Source: Shewanella vesiculosa (lineage in GTDB: Bacteria > Pseudomonadota > Gammaproteobacteria > Enterobacterales > Shewanellaceae). Taken from it: a stretch of 64,000 bases of DNA. The stretch spans positions 1,860,001 to 1,924,000 of the forward strand of contig NZ_CP073588.1 of assembly GCF_021560015.1 (NCBI RefSeq), written 5' to 3'. This document shows positions 1-9,855 of the stretch, piece by piece (position 1 is the first letter of the stretch; each line of letters opens with the position of its first letter). The translations under genes were made by a program, and so were the position numbers. The notes beneath the pieces are model-generated. The model was not told the DNA's origin and did not search any database. It saw nothing but the letters and a program-made list of their open reading frames with translations.

Positions 1-223
1 AAAAATGGCCATAGAGTGTGCCTATTGTTGCTAAGGGATAGTACTTAGAGATATGGCTGAAAGACATTGGGCTTAGTCCAATGCTACTGGGTTAACACTG
101 CTGCTTAAGTATGTCGGCTAAAGGCTAGTGACCGACAGTCATGTTGGCGCATTTCTGTATAACCAATACCAGTAAGCGCTAACGCCACGCAGTTTAATCC
201 ATTGCCGAGAGTGTAATCTTAAT
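1..223. other. Left-edge non-coding stretch
   Basis: No open reading frame of note, no tRNA-like fold and no recognised repeat were seen here. It lies downstream of the minus-strand operon end and may hold the 3' flank of a gene outside the window. Confidence 0.4.
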
Positions 224-258
224 AACAAGTCGCCACAGATAAGCGCTGGCGACTTGTT
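224..258 (-). terminator. Terminator of the DUF4331-HupE operon
   Basis: Inverted repeat with 11-bp arms AACAAGTCGCC (224-234) and GGCGACTTGTT (248-258), just past the hupE stop codon on the minus strand. A short T-containing stretch follows in that direction. The placement fits a rho-independent terminator for the four-gene minus-strand operon. Confidence 0.7.
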
Positions 259-271
259 TATTAAATCAATA

Positions 272-1396
272 TTAGAAACGCTCTACCGACCACTGAATCG
301 CCATCAATCCAATCGCGATAGATCCAAGCTGCATGCCCCAGTTTCGATACCAGTTTGTATGGCGTAAAAAGATTAATAACGGCAGCACTAGGGCTAGAAT
401 CGCCAGTTGGCCAATTTCAACGCCAACATTAAAAGCTAAAATCGCTAATAGTTTTTGATTCTCTGGCAGTCCAAGTTCACCTAATACTCCCGCGAACCCC
501 ATACCGTGCAATAAACCAAATGCAAAGGTAATCCAGCCTAATCGCAACACAATCGGCCAAACATTATTTAGTGCGGCAAACAATACCGATAATGCAATAC
601 CCAGCTCAACCCAATGGCTACTAAAATTGAGTATCCCTAATGCTGTGGCCGTTAATGTCACAGAATGCGCAAGTGTAAACGCGGTAATAATCCATGCTGT
701 GTCTTTAAATATTTGCTTAGGATTGTCTATCGGATTCCATTTTCTCTGCTCACGCACTAATACGCAGGTTAATAACAACGCCAGCAGAAATAGAACATGG
801 TCAGTGCCCTTCCAAATATGAATAATCCCTTGATACACATATTCAGTAAATGTGTCACTGACCTGACTTTCACCTAAGTTAATCAATATTATGCGGTTAT
901 CATTGCTGATCACACGAGCATATTGATGATCGGGCGTGATAATTGTCGTGATAGCTTTATGATCGGAGTCGATATTAAAAAAAGCATTATAATTTATCGA
1001 TAACGGACCAGAGCTATCGCAGGCCGCGTTAAATGAACTAACCAAATACCCTTCACTAAAATGCTGATCAATTTGCTGGATTGGATTAAAACTGAGCGGA
1101 CAATCTTGTTGCCTACGGATCATTAATGATGCTCGTAAATAATCCATCACCGCCACTTGATGAGCTTGTAACTCTGCCCAAGTAAGTTGGCCATCTTGAT
1201 TGTCATCAATAGAAACGATTTGGTTTATATCGAAAAGGCGCACTTGCCAAGTCCCGTCAACTTGCCCTTGCTTATCCAAGTTAACAGCCAAATAACTGGT
1301 GCTCATTTGATGGCCAAAACTGACATGACTGAACAGCAACAGTAGCAATAATAAACCGCCTTTTATCATCGAAAAAAATCCTGTTAATGCTTTCAC
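272..1396 (-). CDS. HupE/UreJ family membrane protein with EF-hand-like N-terminus
   Basis: Seen: a GTG start with an AAGGA ribosome site 7 nt upstream, a signal peptide, and a periplasmic N-terminal half. That half contains an EF-hand-like calcium loop (DDNQDGQLTWAE, about residues 64-75). The C-terminal half, from about residue 185, has six or so membrane helices with the HupE/UreJ_2 signatures WKGTDHVLF, LAHSVTL and GLLHGMGFA. Known of the family: HupE/UreJ proteins are nickel/cobalt-type permeases, but versions with this long N-terminal domain are poorly understood. It is the last gene of an operon with the TPR protein (10 bp gap). A second, shorter HupE lies at 18286-18981 in the czc operon. 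Metal transport is inferred from the family only. Confidence 0.8.
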   Translation of the reverse strand: MKALTGFFSMIKGGLLLLLLLFSHVSFGHQMSTSYLAVNLDKQGQVDGTWQVRLFDINQIVSIDDNQDGQLTWAELQAHQVAVMDYLRASLMIRRQQDCPLSFNPIQQIDQHFSEGYLVSSFNAACDSSGPLSINYNAFFNIDSDHKAITTIITPDHQYARVISNDNRIILINLGESQVSDTFTEYVYQGIIHIWKGTDHVLFLLALLLTCVLVREQRKWNPIDNPKQIFKDTAWIITAFTLAHSVTLTATALGILNFSSHWVELGIALSVLFAALNNVWPIVLRLGWITFAFGLLHGMGFAGVLGELGLPENQKLLAILAFNVGVEIGQLAILALVLPLLIFLRHTNWYRNWGMQLGSIAIGLMAIQWSVERF

Positions 1397-1406
1397 TGAT
1401 TTATCC

Positions 1407-2555
1407 TTAGCCTGCTAAATTTTCGACAGTAAGATTGCCACTAGCTTGTACTGACTTTTTATCATTTTTAGCCTGACTGAACAATGCCTTAGCTTGCTCT
1501 AATAGCATTCTGTCATTAGTTTGACGTGCTACCTGCCAGTTTATTTTAGCCCAGTAAAGTGCTTTTTTGGGCTGTACATCAACCTTTAAGTAATATTGTG
1601 CTAAATCGGATGCATGCAAGCTGTCATGTCTTTGCTCGCGCAGTGTCACGCGTTGGGCAAAAGCCCATTGCCATTTTACAGTATTGCCAAGGTGTTTTTC
1701 CGCTATGGCAAGGCGCAACAGTAATGCATCATCCTGCACAGGATGTTGCTCAATGACGTTAGACAGTTTGTCGTACACGACTTGATGCTGATTAAGTGAC
1801 AACTGCACATCTGACCATAAGGCTAATAAACTGACTGGCGCATTATCCATGTTCACCTGATCTAAATAGCTTAATGCTGCTTCTGCTAAATCTTGCTTTA
1901 ATGCCATATCTGCAAGAATTTGCACAAGCCAAGTTTTTTCTGGTTCATTCGCCGGCTGATACAAGCGATACAAACGAGCCAATTCTTGATAGCTTTCGGC
2001 CAGTTTGCCATTTTGGCTAGCGACCTCTAGAGCACAGGTAGAAATCAATAAAATATCGGCTTTACCGATTAACGTTAAACACGCTTGTCTTGCTGCGACA
2101 ATATCCCCCTGTACCAGATGAATATTGGCTTTTAATAACCAACTGTTAACCGCGGTTGGCTTTAATTCAATAGCGCGATCTAACGCTTTTAATGCCCGAT
2201 CGAATTGATGCTGATGTTGTAATACCCGAGCATATAAGTAGTAGGTTTGCGCATTGGGACTGGCATTAGCCATCTTGGTTTGTAACCAAGCTTTTGCGCG
2301 GCCATAACGGTAATCCGCCTCACCAGGATATTGTCCTTGTTCAATAAAATCACTGATGTCATCTAAACTCATCTGTTGATCGGTATCATTAAACACCTTC
2401 CAAGTTGCAACAACTTCGTTGTTATCCTTAGGTGTATAGGGCGCCGCAAGGCTATTACCGATGAACAATAAGCATAGGCTGGCAAACATGCCCATATTAA
2501 CCATAGAGTGTCGGTACTTTATCATTTGTGTTAACCGCCCTGTTGTCACTTGCAT
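1407..2555 (-). CDS. TPR-repeat exported protein
   Basis: 382 residues with a hydrophobic signal segment (about residues 21-37, ending near SLAAP) and several tetratricopeptide-like repeats. The clearest is around residues 98-160 (YYLYARVLQHQ, ALDRAIELKP, LLKANIHLVQGD). A GGAGG ribosome site lies 4 nt before the ATG at 2555; an internal Met at residue 11 is an alternative start. It sits between the Ig-like lipoprotein and hupE in one operon, 141 bp after the former and 10 bp before the latter. TPR proteins scaffold protein contacts; I infer a periplasmic partner role for the DUF4331/HupE products. No catalytic motif is visible. Confidence 0.75.
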   Translation of the reverse strand: MQVTTGRLTQMIKYRHSMVNMGMFASLCLLFIGNSLAAPYTPKDNNEVVATWKVFNDTDQQMSLDDISDFIEQGQYPGEADYRYGRAKAWLQTKMANASPNAQTYYLYARVLQHQHQFDRALKALDRAIELKPTAVNSWLLKANIHLVQGDIVAARQACLTLIGKADILLISTCALEVASQNGKLAESYQELARLYRLYQPANEPEKTWLVQILADMALKQDLAEAALSYLDQVNMDNAPVSLLALWSDVQLSLNQHQVVYDKLSNVIEQHPVQDDALLLRLAIAEKHLGNTVKWQWAFAQRVTLREQRHDSLHASDLAQYYLKVDVQPKKALYWAKINWQVARQTNDRMLLEQAKALFSQAKNDKKSVQASGNLTVENLAG

Positions 2556-2696
2556 AACGCCTCCAAAATGCCATCCTTGGTCATTTATACCCTGTAATAC
2601 ACCACTAACACCCTGTTAATAAGATGATTAATCGCTGCAATAGCAGGGTATATTGTCCTATTTATATTGTTACCTGAGCTAATAGCAAACGCACTC

Positions 2697-3239
2697 TTAG
2701 TCGAGTAATAAGTCATCGTAAAAATCAGTCGTTGATACATCGTTGTCAACCACACGGCCATTAACACGCAAAGGTGCTGCTTGGCTTGGTTGTGAAAATA
2801 CCTGACGACTTAAGCTTGAAAACATCACTTGCTCAGCATCAATAGTAATGCTTACCAGCGCAGTAACAGGATCATTTACGCCATCGCTCACAGCCAAGGT
2901 AAAACTGTCCATGCCAGTGACTTCATTTGCCGGTGTATAGGTAAACTCACCATTTGCCATTAAGCTCAGCGATCCCAGCGTGGGTTCATTCACTAGCGTA
3001 AACGTCAGGGTATCGCCGTCCTTGTCGGTGGCAGCTACTTGATCGGTTACCGCAGTTTCAGTGACAGTAGACAGCATCAAACCACTTACCATAGGCGCAC
3101 TGTTTTTAACCATTGCCATTGGATCATCATCTGAGTTACACCCAGCTAATAATCCTGCGCTGATCACACTGACTAATACCACTGGCTTAGCCATAGCGTT
3201 AATAAGCTGGCGAGTCGCATATTGAATAGAAGTATTCAT
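2697..3239 (-). CDS. Ig-like/cadherin-type lipoprotein
   Basis: 180 residues. The N-terminus has a membrane segment followed by a lipobox (LLAGC at about residues 30-34), so an outer-membrane or periplasmic lipoprotein is likely. Residues about 45-135 form one Ig-like/cadherin-like repeat of the VCBS/Big_9 kind (ATDKDGDTLTF, GEFTYTPANE, DSFTLAVSDG). The C-terminal 45 residues have no recognised domain. It starts 10 bp after the DUF4331 gene, so the two are co-transcribed. Function is unknown; a surface adhesion or partner-binding role is a guess from the fold. Confidence 0.7.
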   Translation of the reverse strand: MNTSIQYATRQLINAMAKPVVLVSVISAGLLAGCNSDDDPMAMVKNSAPMVSGLMLSTVTETAVTDQVAATDKDGDTLTFTLVNEPTLGSLSLMANGEFTYTPANEVTGMDSFTLAVSDGVNDPVTALVSITIDAEQVMFSSLSRQVFSQPSQAAPLRVNGRVVDNDVSTTDFYDDLLLD

Positions 3240-3249
3240 CTTGTGTTCC

Positions 3250-4836
3250 TTATTTTGAGCCAGAAAGTGGCGTCGCTAAATAGGGGAAGTGATCCATCAT
3301 CATAGTCGCATCAACCGGTGCGCCATCTGTAAATGGCACAGTACCAACACTGGCATCATCACTAGTACAAAGGCCTAAATCAGTATCTGTTCCATTAACT
3401 GGGATCGGGTAACATAAACGTCCCATGACCACGCGCAGGGCAATATCAACGACATCATCACCAGGACGACGACCATTAGGGAAACCAGCTAAATCATCGC
3501 CTGCAACACCAAAAGCGGACTGCATATCGCGAGGTTTTGCTGGAATACCGGTATTAAGACGCAACATTTCTGATGGCGTCACCGTTTCAAGTTGGTTAAC
3601 ACCGGCAAAGCCTGTTAGAAATGCAGTAACGAGATCATTACGAGGGAAATTGGTTGGTGCTAATGTCTCAATATTTGTGCCTAAAGTTTGATTAACTGCA
3701 TCTTTAAACAAAATATTGAGCAATTCAGGTAAGCTTGGGTGGGTAACATAATCAGCAAACTGAGTATCATCTTTAGGCTGTGAAGTCGAAAAGGTGTCTT
3801 TGTCTTTTAGGCCAATCACTAACTCGTTCACCAGCGGATTACCTAGACGAGAGACTTGAGTTAATGCTCCACCGTTAACTTCAGTTTTACCTACTTTTGC
3901 ATTTGGATTTAAAATACGCGCTTGCGGTAAACTGGCGGTAGTCCATGCACCGATAGTGCCGTTCCCTTGAGTGGTTAAACATGTCTTTGGCACTTCAATT
4001 GAAATGGCTGTAACATTTTTATCCATTAAGTCATCATTATCAGCTGATTGGGTAATACCACCTGGAAAACCGCCTTGATCACCAGCACCCGGAGTACTAT
4101 CACCTTCCACTGGTACATAGTTTACTAAGTCAAAAGTTTTGCCTAAGTTAACCACGAAAGGGTCTTTACGTTGACCGACAAACACCTTACCAGGACTGGC
4201 ACAACCGTCGAGGTTAAATTCGTAAATAAATTGTCCAGCATAGCTTGCATAAGCGCTGCTATCACCGAAACTTTTATTACCAATATAATCCAGAGGTTTA
4301 TGGAACATCCCGCCAGCAGTATTGCTCAACACTGTTGCACTACCGCTATTTTGTGGTCCTTTAACAAGTGTTAACTGATACGACTCGCTAAAGTTTGCCG
4401 CACTTTGATCTGCTGCTGTAATGCCACCAATATTTTTAAGCGGGACTGACACACTGCGTTGATTTCCAGCTGGACCAACCGTTAACGCAATACCTTGATT
4501 ATTATTGGCAAGCTCATTGGTAAAGTTAAATTGAAAGGTTAAATCTTCTACTGCATCACCGTCGTTATCGATATGAATGCTGTATACCGCAGCAGGATCC
4601 ATCGCATAATAGTTAGGTCCGCCGTAGGCGTCTTGCAATGGAATATAGTTAGCGATAAGAGTGACGTAGTCTTCACGTCCTGCTTCATAACTGTTAAATG
4701 CATAAAAATCGGTAGAATCTAATGTCGGAAAACGTGTGATATTCGGTGCTTCTCGATGACTTGAGGCAAATGCATTAGCGCCTAACAAAGTGCTGCATAC
4801 CATACTGGCGATTAGGGATATTTTTAGTACTTTCAT
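3250..4836 (-). CDS. DUF4331 family exported protein
   Basis: The start was placed at 4836 because an AAGGAA ribosome site precedes this ATG and the protein then begins with a clean signal peptide (MKVLKISLIASMVCSTLL... cut near AFA-SSHREAP). An upstream in-frame ATG at 4890 would only add 18 residues ahead of it. The mature N-terminus SSHREAP, followed by DSTDFYAF, is the hallmark of DUF4331. Length (about 528 residues) is normal. The family is found beside ECF sigma/anti-sigma genes and TPR/HupE genes, as here, and its biochemical role is not established. It is the first gene of the four-gene minus-strand operon. Confidence 0.85.
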   Translation of the reverse strand: MKVLKISLIASMVCSTLLGANAFASSHREAPNITRFPTLDSTDFYAFNSYEAGREDYVTLIANYIPLQDAYGGPNYYAMDPAAVYSIHIDNDGDAVEDLTFQFNFTNELANNNQGIALTVGPAGNQRSVSVPLKNIGGITAADQSAANFSESYQLTLVKGPQNSGSATVLSNTAGGMFHKPLDYIGNKSFGDSSAYASYAGQFIYEFNLDGCASPGKVFVGQRKDPFVVNLGKTFDLVNYVPVEGDSTPGAGDQGGFPGGITQSADNDDLMDKNVTAISIEVPKTCLTTQGNGTIGAWTTASLPQARILNPNAKVGKTEVNGGALTQVSRLGNPLVNELVIGLKDKDTFSTSQPKDDTQFADYVTHPSLPELLNILFKDAVNQTLGTNIETLAPTNFPRNDLVTAFLTGFAGVNQLETVTPSEMLRLNTGIPAKPRDMQSAFGVAGDDLAGFPNGRRPGDDVVDIALRVVMGRLCYPIPVNGTDTDLGLCTSDDASVGTVPFTDGAPVDATMMMDHFPYLATPLSGSK

Positions 4837-5183
4837 GACCATTTCCTTGTTGTGTAGTAGAGTCATGTAAGTAAACGGCTCAGGTTCCATTTTGGATGCA
4901 GAATTTAGCCATTATTGTTGCATTAATTTTAAAATAAAAATAAAATCACAACAAACACCTGAATTATAAGAGTTATTTATCTGTGCTTAATTTGAGTTAT
5001 TTTTGATGATTTTTGAATATTTGTTGATAATCATCTGAAACCTTATCGATTTTGCATCAACACTAAAGCTTGATACTCAGTAAACCTGAGTACATTCACC
5101 CCGTCACGGTTCGTCATAATCAATTCCTGCTAGAGTGATAATTTAGTGATAATTTCGCGATAATAAAATCTTTCCCCATAAAA
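4837..5183. promoter_or_regulatory. Upstream region of the DUF4331 operon with a small palindrome
   Basis: About 350 bp without a gene. It must hold the promoter of the DUF4331 operon. A perfect inverted repeat with 7-bp arms, TACTCAG (5074-5080) and CTGAGTA (5086-5092), lies about 240-255 bp before the start. It could be an operator or part of the 5' leader. Whether the neighbouring ECF sigma factor reads this promoter is an inference from gene order; I could not pick its -35/-10 with confidence. Confidence 0.4.
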
Positions 5184-5214
5184 AAACGGCCAAGGATATC
5201 TCCTTTGGCCGTTT
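5184..5214 (-). terminator. Terminator of the sigma/anti-sigma operon
   Basis: Strong GC-centred hairpin, AAACGGCCAAGGA (5184-5196) against TCCTTTGGCCGTTT (5201-5214), with A/T runs on both sides. It lies downstream of the anti-sigma gene on the minus strand and would separate it from the DUF4331 operon. Confidence 0.8.
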
Positions 5215-5295
5215 CGATTTATGCTTCAGCTTATTGTTGCGTGAATAAGCATTTACACATCATTGTTATCCCGCATTCACAGATCCATCAATGGA

Positions 5296-6009
5296 TTATA
5301 AAATTGCCAGCTCTGCGGTATACAACACTTCAGTAGGCATGCCATTCGGTGAACCGTTTAAAGGCTCTAAACTGACCGCCAAAGCAACAATATCGACATC
5401 ATCAAACTGACTATTTTTCGCTAAACTCAGCTTGCCCGATTTAGGTAACAAGCCCAATGAGATGGGGTTTTCAACACCTTTCGCCACCATCCACAACTCA
5501 TAATCTTTGTTCGGTAAAGGTTTTAGGTTACTGGTAGAGCGAACTTCAATAGTATTGGCCGTGACTTCAATAAGCCATAATGCTTTAGCTTGCGCACTTT
5601 GTACAACGGCAACTTGTTGCGGCGCCGCGACGGGCACAGGTTGGTTACTCACCAGGATGACCGCCATAATAATGGCTGCGGCTGTGGCCATGGAGGCCAA
5701 GCCTTTCCAGACGCGATGGCGAGTTGTTAAAGGCAAGACATTGGGTGTCTCTGGTGCTGGAGTGTGGCTCAAATTGTCAACAAAACCCAGCGTATGACGA
5801 ATATTTTGCCACACACGATCATCAGGCTTTACCGGAGGTAATAACTGGTTCATACCATGCAAATGTTGCTCCCATAACCAAGTGCTTTCACGCAGGCTAG
5901 GTATTTGCATCATTAATTTTTGAAACCGACGTCTAGCTTGGCCTCGCAATGTGCCCAGCACATATTCTGCAGCCAAGGCTTCTTTCAATTGAGGATCATG
6001 ATAATTCAT
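5296..6009 (-). CDS. Anti-sigma factor (RskA/anti-sigma-K type)
   Basis: The start was placed at ATG 6009 because it forms an ATGA overlap with the stop codon of the sigma gene (translational coupling) and gives the usual N-terminus MNYHDPQLKEALAAEYVLG. The longer open frame to 6054 lies inside the sigma gene. The N-terminal cytoplasmic anti-sigma domain contains YVLGTLRGQARRRF. One membrane helix follows (about residues 100-122), then a periplasmic RskA-like domain with NKDYELWMVAKG. It is expected to hold the ECF sigma factor inactive at the membrane until an envelope signal triggers release. The signal is unknown. Confidence 0.85.
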   Translation of the reverse strand: MNYHDPQLKEALAAEYVLGTLRGQARRRFQKLMMQIPSLRESTWLWEQHLHGMNQLLPPVKPDDRVWQNIRHTLGFVDNLSHTPAPETPNVLPLTTRHRVWKGLASMATAAAIIMAVILVSNQPVPVAAPQQVAVVQSAQAKALWLIEVTANTIEVRSTSNLKPLPNKDYELWMVAKGVENPISLGLLPKSGKLSLAKNSQFDDVDIVALAVSLEPLNGSPNGMPTEVLYTAELAIL

Positions 6010-6542
6010 AACGATAAACACCTCTGTAATTGCTGTAAACCACGGCGGATCCAACTCTTAATCGTGCCCAAAGGTAAGTCTAGGTGCCCAACCACTTCAT
6101 GATGCGATAAACCATTGTAGTACGCTAAATGAATCGCTTGTTTTTGCTGCGGTTCAAGCTCGCTCATGCATTGATCGAGTTGATTTTTATGCACTTGCGG
6201 ACCGTCGTCATTGCTGGGCTCATCAAAAATCGCTTCTTGGCCCTCTTCAAGCGGATCTTCTTTTCTGACTTTTTGATAACGCAGCATGTCTAATGCTCGG
6301 TAACGCACTATGCTGATCATCCAAGTGAGTACCGATCCTTTGCCATGTTGATATTCGGTCGCGTTATGCCAAATTTTTACGTAGGCTTCTTGCAGCACCT
6401 CTTCAGCCAGCTCCCGTCGACCGAGCATTTTCAAACTAACCGCAAATAATTGACTGCTAGTCGACTGGTATAAATCAGCAAAAGCTTGTTTATCTCCATC
6501 CGCACTGGCACTCAGTAAGTTAAGTAATGTGTCTTGATCCAT
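6006..6542 (-). CDS. ECF-type RNA polymerase sigma factor
   Basis: 178 residues, a typical ECF length. Region 2 is visible at about residues 25-95 (AEEVLQEAYVKIWHN, GSVLTWMISIVRYRALD) and region 4 at about 125-175, with the helix-turn-helix YYNGLSHHEVVGHLD / GTIKSWIRRGLQQL. It is followed by its anti-sigma with an ATGA overlap. The pair lies directly upstream of the DUF4331 - Ig lipoprotein - TPR - HupE operon, separated only by a terminator and about 350 bp, so that operon is the obvious candidate regulon. This is inference from context. Confidence 0.9.
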   Translation of the reverse strand: MDQDTLLNLLSASADGDKQAFADLYQSTSSQLFAVSLKMLGRRELAEEVLQEAYVKIWHNATEYQHGKGSVLTWMISIVRYRALDMLRYQKVRKEDPLEEGQEAIFDEPSNDDGPQVHKNQLDQCMSELEPQQKQAIHLAYYNGLSHHEVVGHLDLPLGTIKSWIRRGLQQLQRCLSL

Positions 6543-6765
6543 AATATGCCACGCTTCTCGGTAATGATTCGATGTCGTTAATACGGGCTGTTACTGCATA
6601 TATAGAATAAAAAAAGCCCTTCAGAGTGTATACGTTACAGCCTGCTAATTGGATGCAAGTTTGATAAAAAATGATCAGCGCCCTTTAACATACTGATCCT
6701 ATGATTGAGAAAATTGATGAAGTAGAAGAGTTATACTCCAGAAAAGTGATGCAAACAGGGAACCA
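6543..6765. promoter_or_regulatory. Intergenic region upstream of the sigma gene
   Basis: 223 bp between the sigma gene start and the 3' end of the KefB-type gene, both on the minus strand. It contains an A-rich tract (6606-6616) and must hold the sigma/anti-sigma promoter. No confident motif was found. Confidence 0.3.
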
Positions 6766-8716
6766 CTATCCCTGCAGCAAGTACTCTTCAGCTTTTTCGA
6801 TACTGCGCGGTTTACCCACCAGCATTAAAATATCATTACGCCTTAACACCCACTCTGGTGGCGGAGGATTAATCTCCTCCCCTTTACGACGCACAGCTCT
6901 AAGCTCCACGTCTAATGCTTGCCATGGAATATCAGCAACGGTTTTCCCCACAGCACTGGCTCTTGACGCCAGTGATACTGCATGGAGTAAATCCAGAGTG
7001 AAATCAGTTTCGGTGCCAGAAAAAAAACCGTGTAAATATTGGTAATGGTTACGTCGCTCTGATTCTAAACGCTTAATAATACGCGCTAATGGTACTCCAC
7101 ATTTAAACAAGACTTGCGAAACCAGCATCAAACTGCCTTCAAGGGATTCAGGAATCACTTGGGTTGCGCCGGCTTCTTTAAGCTCATGCAAGTTAGCATC
7201 ATCGCGAGTACGCACGAGTATTTTTACATCGGGAGCAAGCTTGCGTGCTACGGCTAAACACTCTTCAGACTGGCGTGGCTCACAAAATGTCACCACCACT
7301 AAACTGGCATCACGGATGCCCATCTTCTTTAACAGTGCCATTCTGCAAGCATCACCAAAATGAATGTTCTCGCCCGCCGCTCTGGCCTCTGACACGCGGG
7401 TGGGGTCTAAATCGAGTACCATGTATGGCACGGCTTCTTTTTTCAAAAAGCGCGCTATTGTTTGCCCTACTCGGCCATAACCTAAAATAAGCACCACGTC
7501 ACTTTCATCAGAATGAGGTAAAACAACCTCAATAGGCTCAGATTTAGCTGCTAACTTGTTACCGCTAACCTTTTTAGCGATATCAAGGCTATGGCGGATC
7601 AACCAAGGTGCCATAGACATAGAGATCACTGCCACAGCAACTAATACTGTGCTGACTTCGTTATTGAGCAATTGATAATTCACCGCCAATGCCAATAACA
7701 CAAAACTAAATTCACCCACTTGACCTAAACTGATTGCCGTACTGAGTGATACCTTAGTATTTTCGCCTACAAGCTTGAGTAAACCATGCACGATCAAAAT
7801 TTTAGTCAGTACCACTGCGACTAAAATTAACAGCACTTGCCACCAATATTGCATCACCAGATTGAAATCCAGTAGCATGCCGATTGAGATAAAAAACAGG
7901 CCCATTAATAAATCACGAAACGGCCTAATATCAGCCTAACTGACGTCGATACTGACTTTCGCCCAGTAGCATACCAGCAATAAACGCCCCTAATGCCATT
8001 GACAGTCCAAGCCATTGAGTAAACGCGCCCGTCACCAAGGCAACAACTAAGGTCGATAATACAAATAACTCATTTGAGCGTGAGCGAGCCACTTCATCGA
8101 AAATACGCGGCAGTATCCACTTACCAAATGACATTAAGCCGACAAAAGCCAAAATACCAGTGAGCAATTCCCACATAATACTGTTGAAGCTCATTTCCAC
8201 ATCGCCTTTGGCTAACAGTGGCATTAAAATCAATAACGGCACTACGGCTAAGTCTTGAAATAACAACACACTGACGGATAATTCGCCGTGCCTGCGCCTT
8301 AACCAGTTTTGTTCGTTTAGCAACTTTAATACAATCGCCGTTGACGACAAGGCAATGGCTGAACCAATCACTATTGCGGCCACTAAATCCTGGCCAACCA
8401 ACATGGCGATGCCGCCAGCCACAAAAGCCGTTATCAACATTTGGGCGCTGCCCAAGCCAAACACTGTGCGGCGCATGGCCCACAATCTAGGCACAGAAAA
8501 CTCCAGCCCTAAAGTGAACATCAATAGCACGACACCTAACTCAGCCACAGACTGCATTTGTAACTGGGTAAACCAATGGAAACCACTGGGACCGCTGACC
8601 ACCCCAGTGAGTAGATAAGCTAAAATGGCAGGTAAGCCGAGACGGCGTAATAATGCAATCGCCACAATCGCAATCACAAGCATCGACAAAATATGGATAA
8701 AAATGCTGTGTTCCAT
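6766..8716 (-). pseudogene. KefB/KefC-type cation:proton antiporter, frameshifted
   Basis: Two adjacent frames make one CPA2-family antiporter of about 650 residues. The 5' part (8716-7931) carries the Na/H-exchanger-type membrane domain (LTGVVSGPSGFHWF, ALSSTAIVLKLL). The 3' part continues it (MGLFFISIGMLLDFN), then has a TrkA-N Rossmann domain (ILGYGRVGQTIARFL, GDACRM) and a C-terminal TrkA-C domain. At 7936-7937 two bases are missing compared with the frame reading ...QYRRQLEADIRPF..., giving a stop after QLG. Restoring two bases rejoins the reading frames exactly. The role would be K+ efflux in exchange for H+. It is either a recent pseudogene or a sequencing error; the rest is well conserved. 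Confidence 0.8.
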
Positions 8717-8878
8717 TATGGCTTTGGCTCCTCGTCAAAAAAGTGTCGAAAGGGAAATAAAACGTTTTCTAAATACTACAGTAAAACAACAAGCAACTAA
8801 TAACTATAGAAAAATTTTCATAGGCACGGTTTTTGCAAATAAATTGACAATTAGTTGTAACGTACTGGAGTAAATACT

Positions 8879-9769
8879 ATGGATTTCGCACTAGCAACAG
8901 AGTCCTATCCTGATGATTACTGGTACCGTTCAGACGCTTACTTGAATCGGGAGTCTGATTTAGACCTTGTTCAAGTAATTCAACAACTACATGGAAGTTT
9001 AGATCCTCGGACAGTTTTTGCCTGTTTTGGCAAAGTCCTAGGACAACATTTGCCGATTAAAGGACTGCAGTTGACCCTAGATAAACAAAAATTTGTTTGG
9101 GGACGTCATTACGGTATTGAATTAAAACATACTATTAACGATAACAATGACAGCTTTGCTATCACTTATCAGTTGTCTGTGCCACTCAACTCGGCGCAGA
9201 AGAAATTATTACAACGGCTTGAAAACATGCTCATTCAACCGTTTAATAATGCATTAAAATATCAAGCAATGTCTAATCAAGCCATGTTTGATGCGCTAAC
9301 TAACTTAGGCAATCGATATTATTATCGTCAAGCTCTTGATATTGCATTAGCCCGAGCGAATCGCAAACAAGGTCAGGTATCATTAGTGATATTAGATTTG
9401 GATAAGTTTAAACAACTCAATGACGTACACGGCCATAAAGCCGGTGATTACGTTTTAGTAGGGTTTGCAGCATTAATTAGTGAAGCGATCCGTAATACGG
9501 ACCAAGCTTTCAGAATTGGTGGTGATGAGTTTGTGATTATTACTCAAGGAAATGCAGATGCAGCGGCAATTATTTGCCAACGTATTATTGATATGATGCC
9601 AAAACATTCTGAACTGACCGAATATAATATTCAATGTAGTTTAGGCATTGCGCAATCATTACCACAGCAACAAGCAGAAAACTTATATGAGCGAGCGGAT
9701 AAAGCCATGTATGCAGCAAAAGCAGCCGGACGTAATTGTTTTCGGGTCTGTGAAAACAGCATAATATAA
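8879..9769 (+). CDS. Diguanylate cyclase (GGDEF domain)
   Basis: 296 residues, with GGAG 8 nt before the ATG. The N-terminal 125 residues show no recognised sensor motif and no membrane helix, so the enzyme is probably cytosolic. Residues about 135-292 form a GGDEF domain: FDALTNLGNRYYYRQAL, DLDKFKQLNDVHGHKAGD and an intact active site RIGGDEFV at about residue 214. An RNTD motif sits exactly five residues before GGDEF, which is the inhibitory I-site (RxxD), so product feedback by c-di-GMP is expected. It is predicted to make cyclic di-GMP from two GTP. It stands alone between two convergent or divergent neighbours. Confidence 0.92.
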   Translation: MDFALATESYPDDYWYRSDAYLNRESDLDLVQVIQQLHGSLDPRTVFACFGKVLGQHLPIKGLQLTLDKQKFVWGRHYGIELKHTINDNNDSFAITYQLSVPLNSAQKKLLQRLENMLIQPFNNALKYQAMSNQAMFDALTNLGNRYYYRQALDIALARANRKQGQVSLVILDLDKFKQLNDVHGHKAGDYVLVGFAALISEAIRNTDQAFRIGGDEFVIITQGNADAAAIICQRIIDMMPKHSELTEYNIQCSLGIAQSLPQQQAENLYERADKAMYAAKAAGRNCFRVCENSII

Positions 9770-9807
9770 CGCCGCAAATGCGTAATACAGTACACAACTA
9801 ATTAACC

Positions 9808-9833
9808 AAAAAAGACCTTAACAGGTCTTTTTT
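9808..9833. terminator. Bidirectional terminator
   Basis: Hairpin AAAAAAGACCT (9808-9818) / AGGTCTTTTTT (9823-9833) with A and T runs on each side, between the convergent diguanylate cyclase and RimK-like genes. It can serve both. Confidence 0.85.
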
Positions 9834-9855
9834 GCCATGGCCTACGCTATCGTGA

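Noticed and set aside
1..271. tRNA or small RNA at the left edge
   Set aside because: No cloverleaf or known RNA motif could be folded from the sequence by eye.
2585..2767. 60-residue minus-strand frame between the TPR and lipoprotein genes
   Set aside because: It overlaps the lipoprotein gene in another frame, and no ribosome site precedes it.
8121..8738. Minus-strand frames of 120 and 65 residues within kefB
   Set aside because: Shifted frames of the antiporter coding region without family resemblance.
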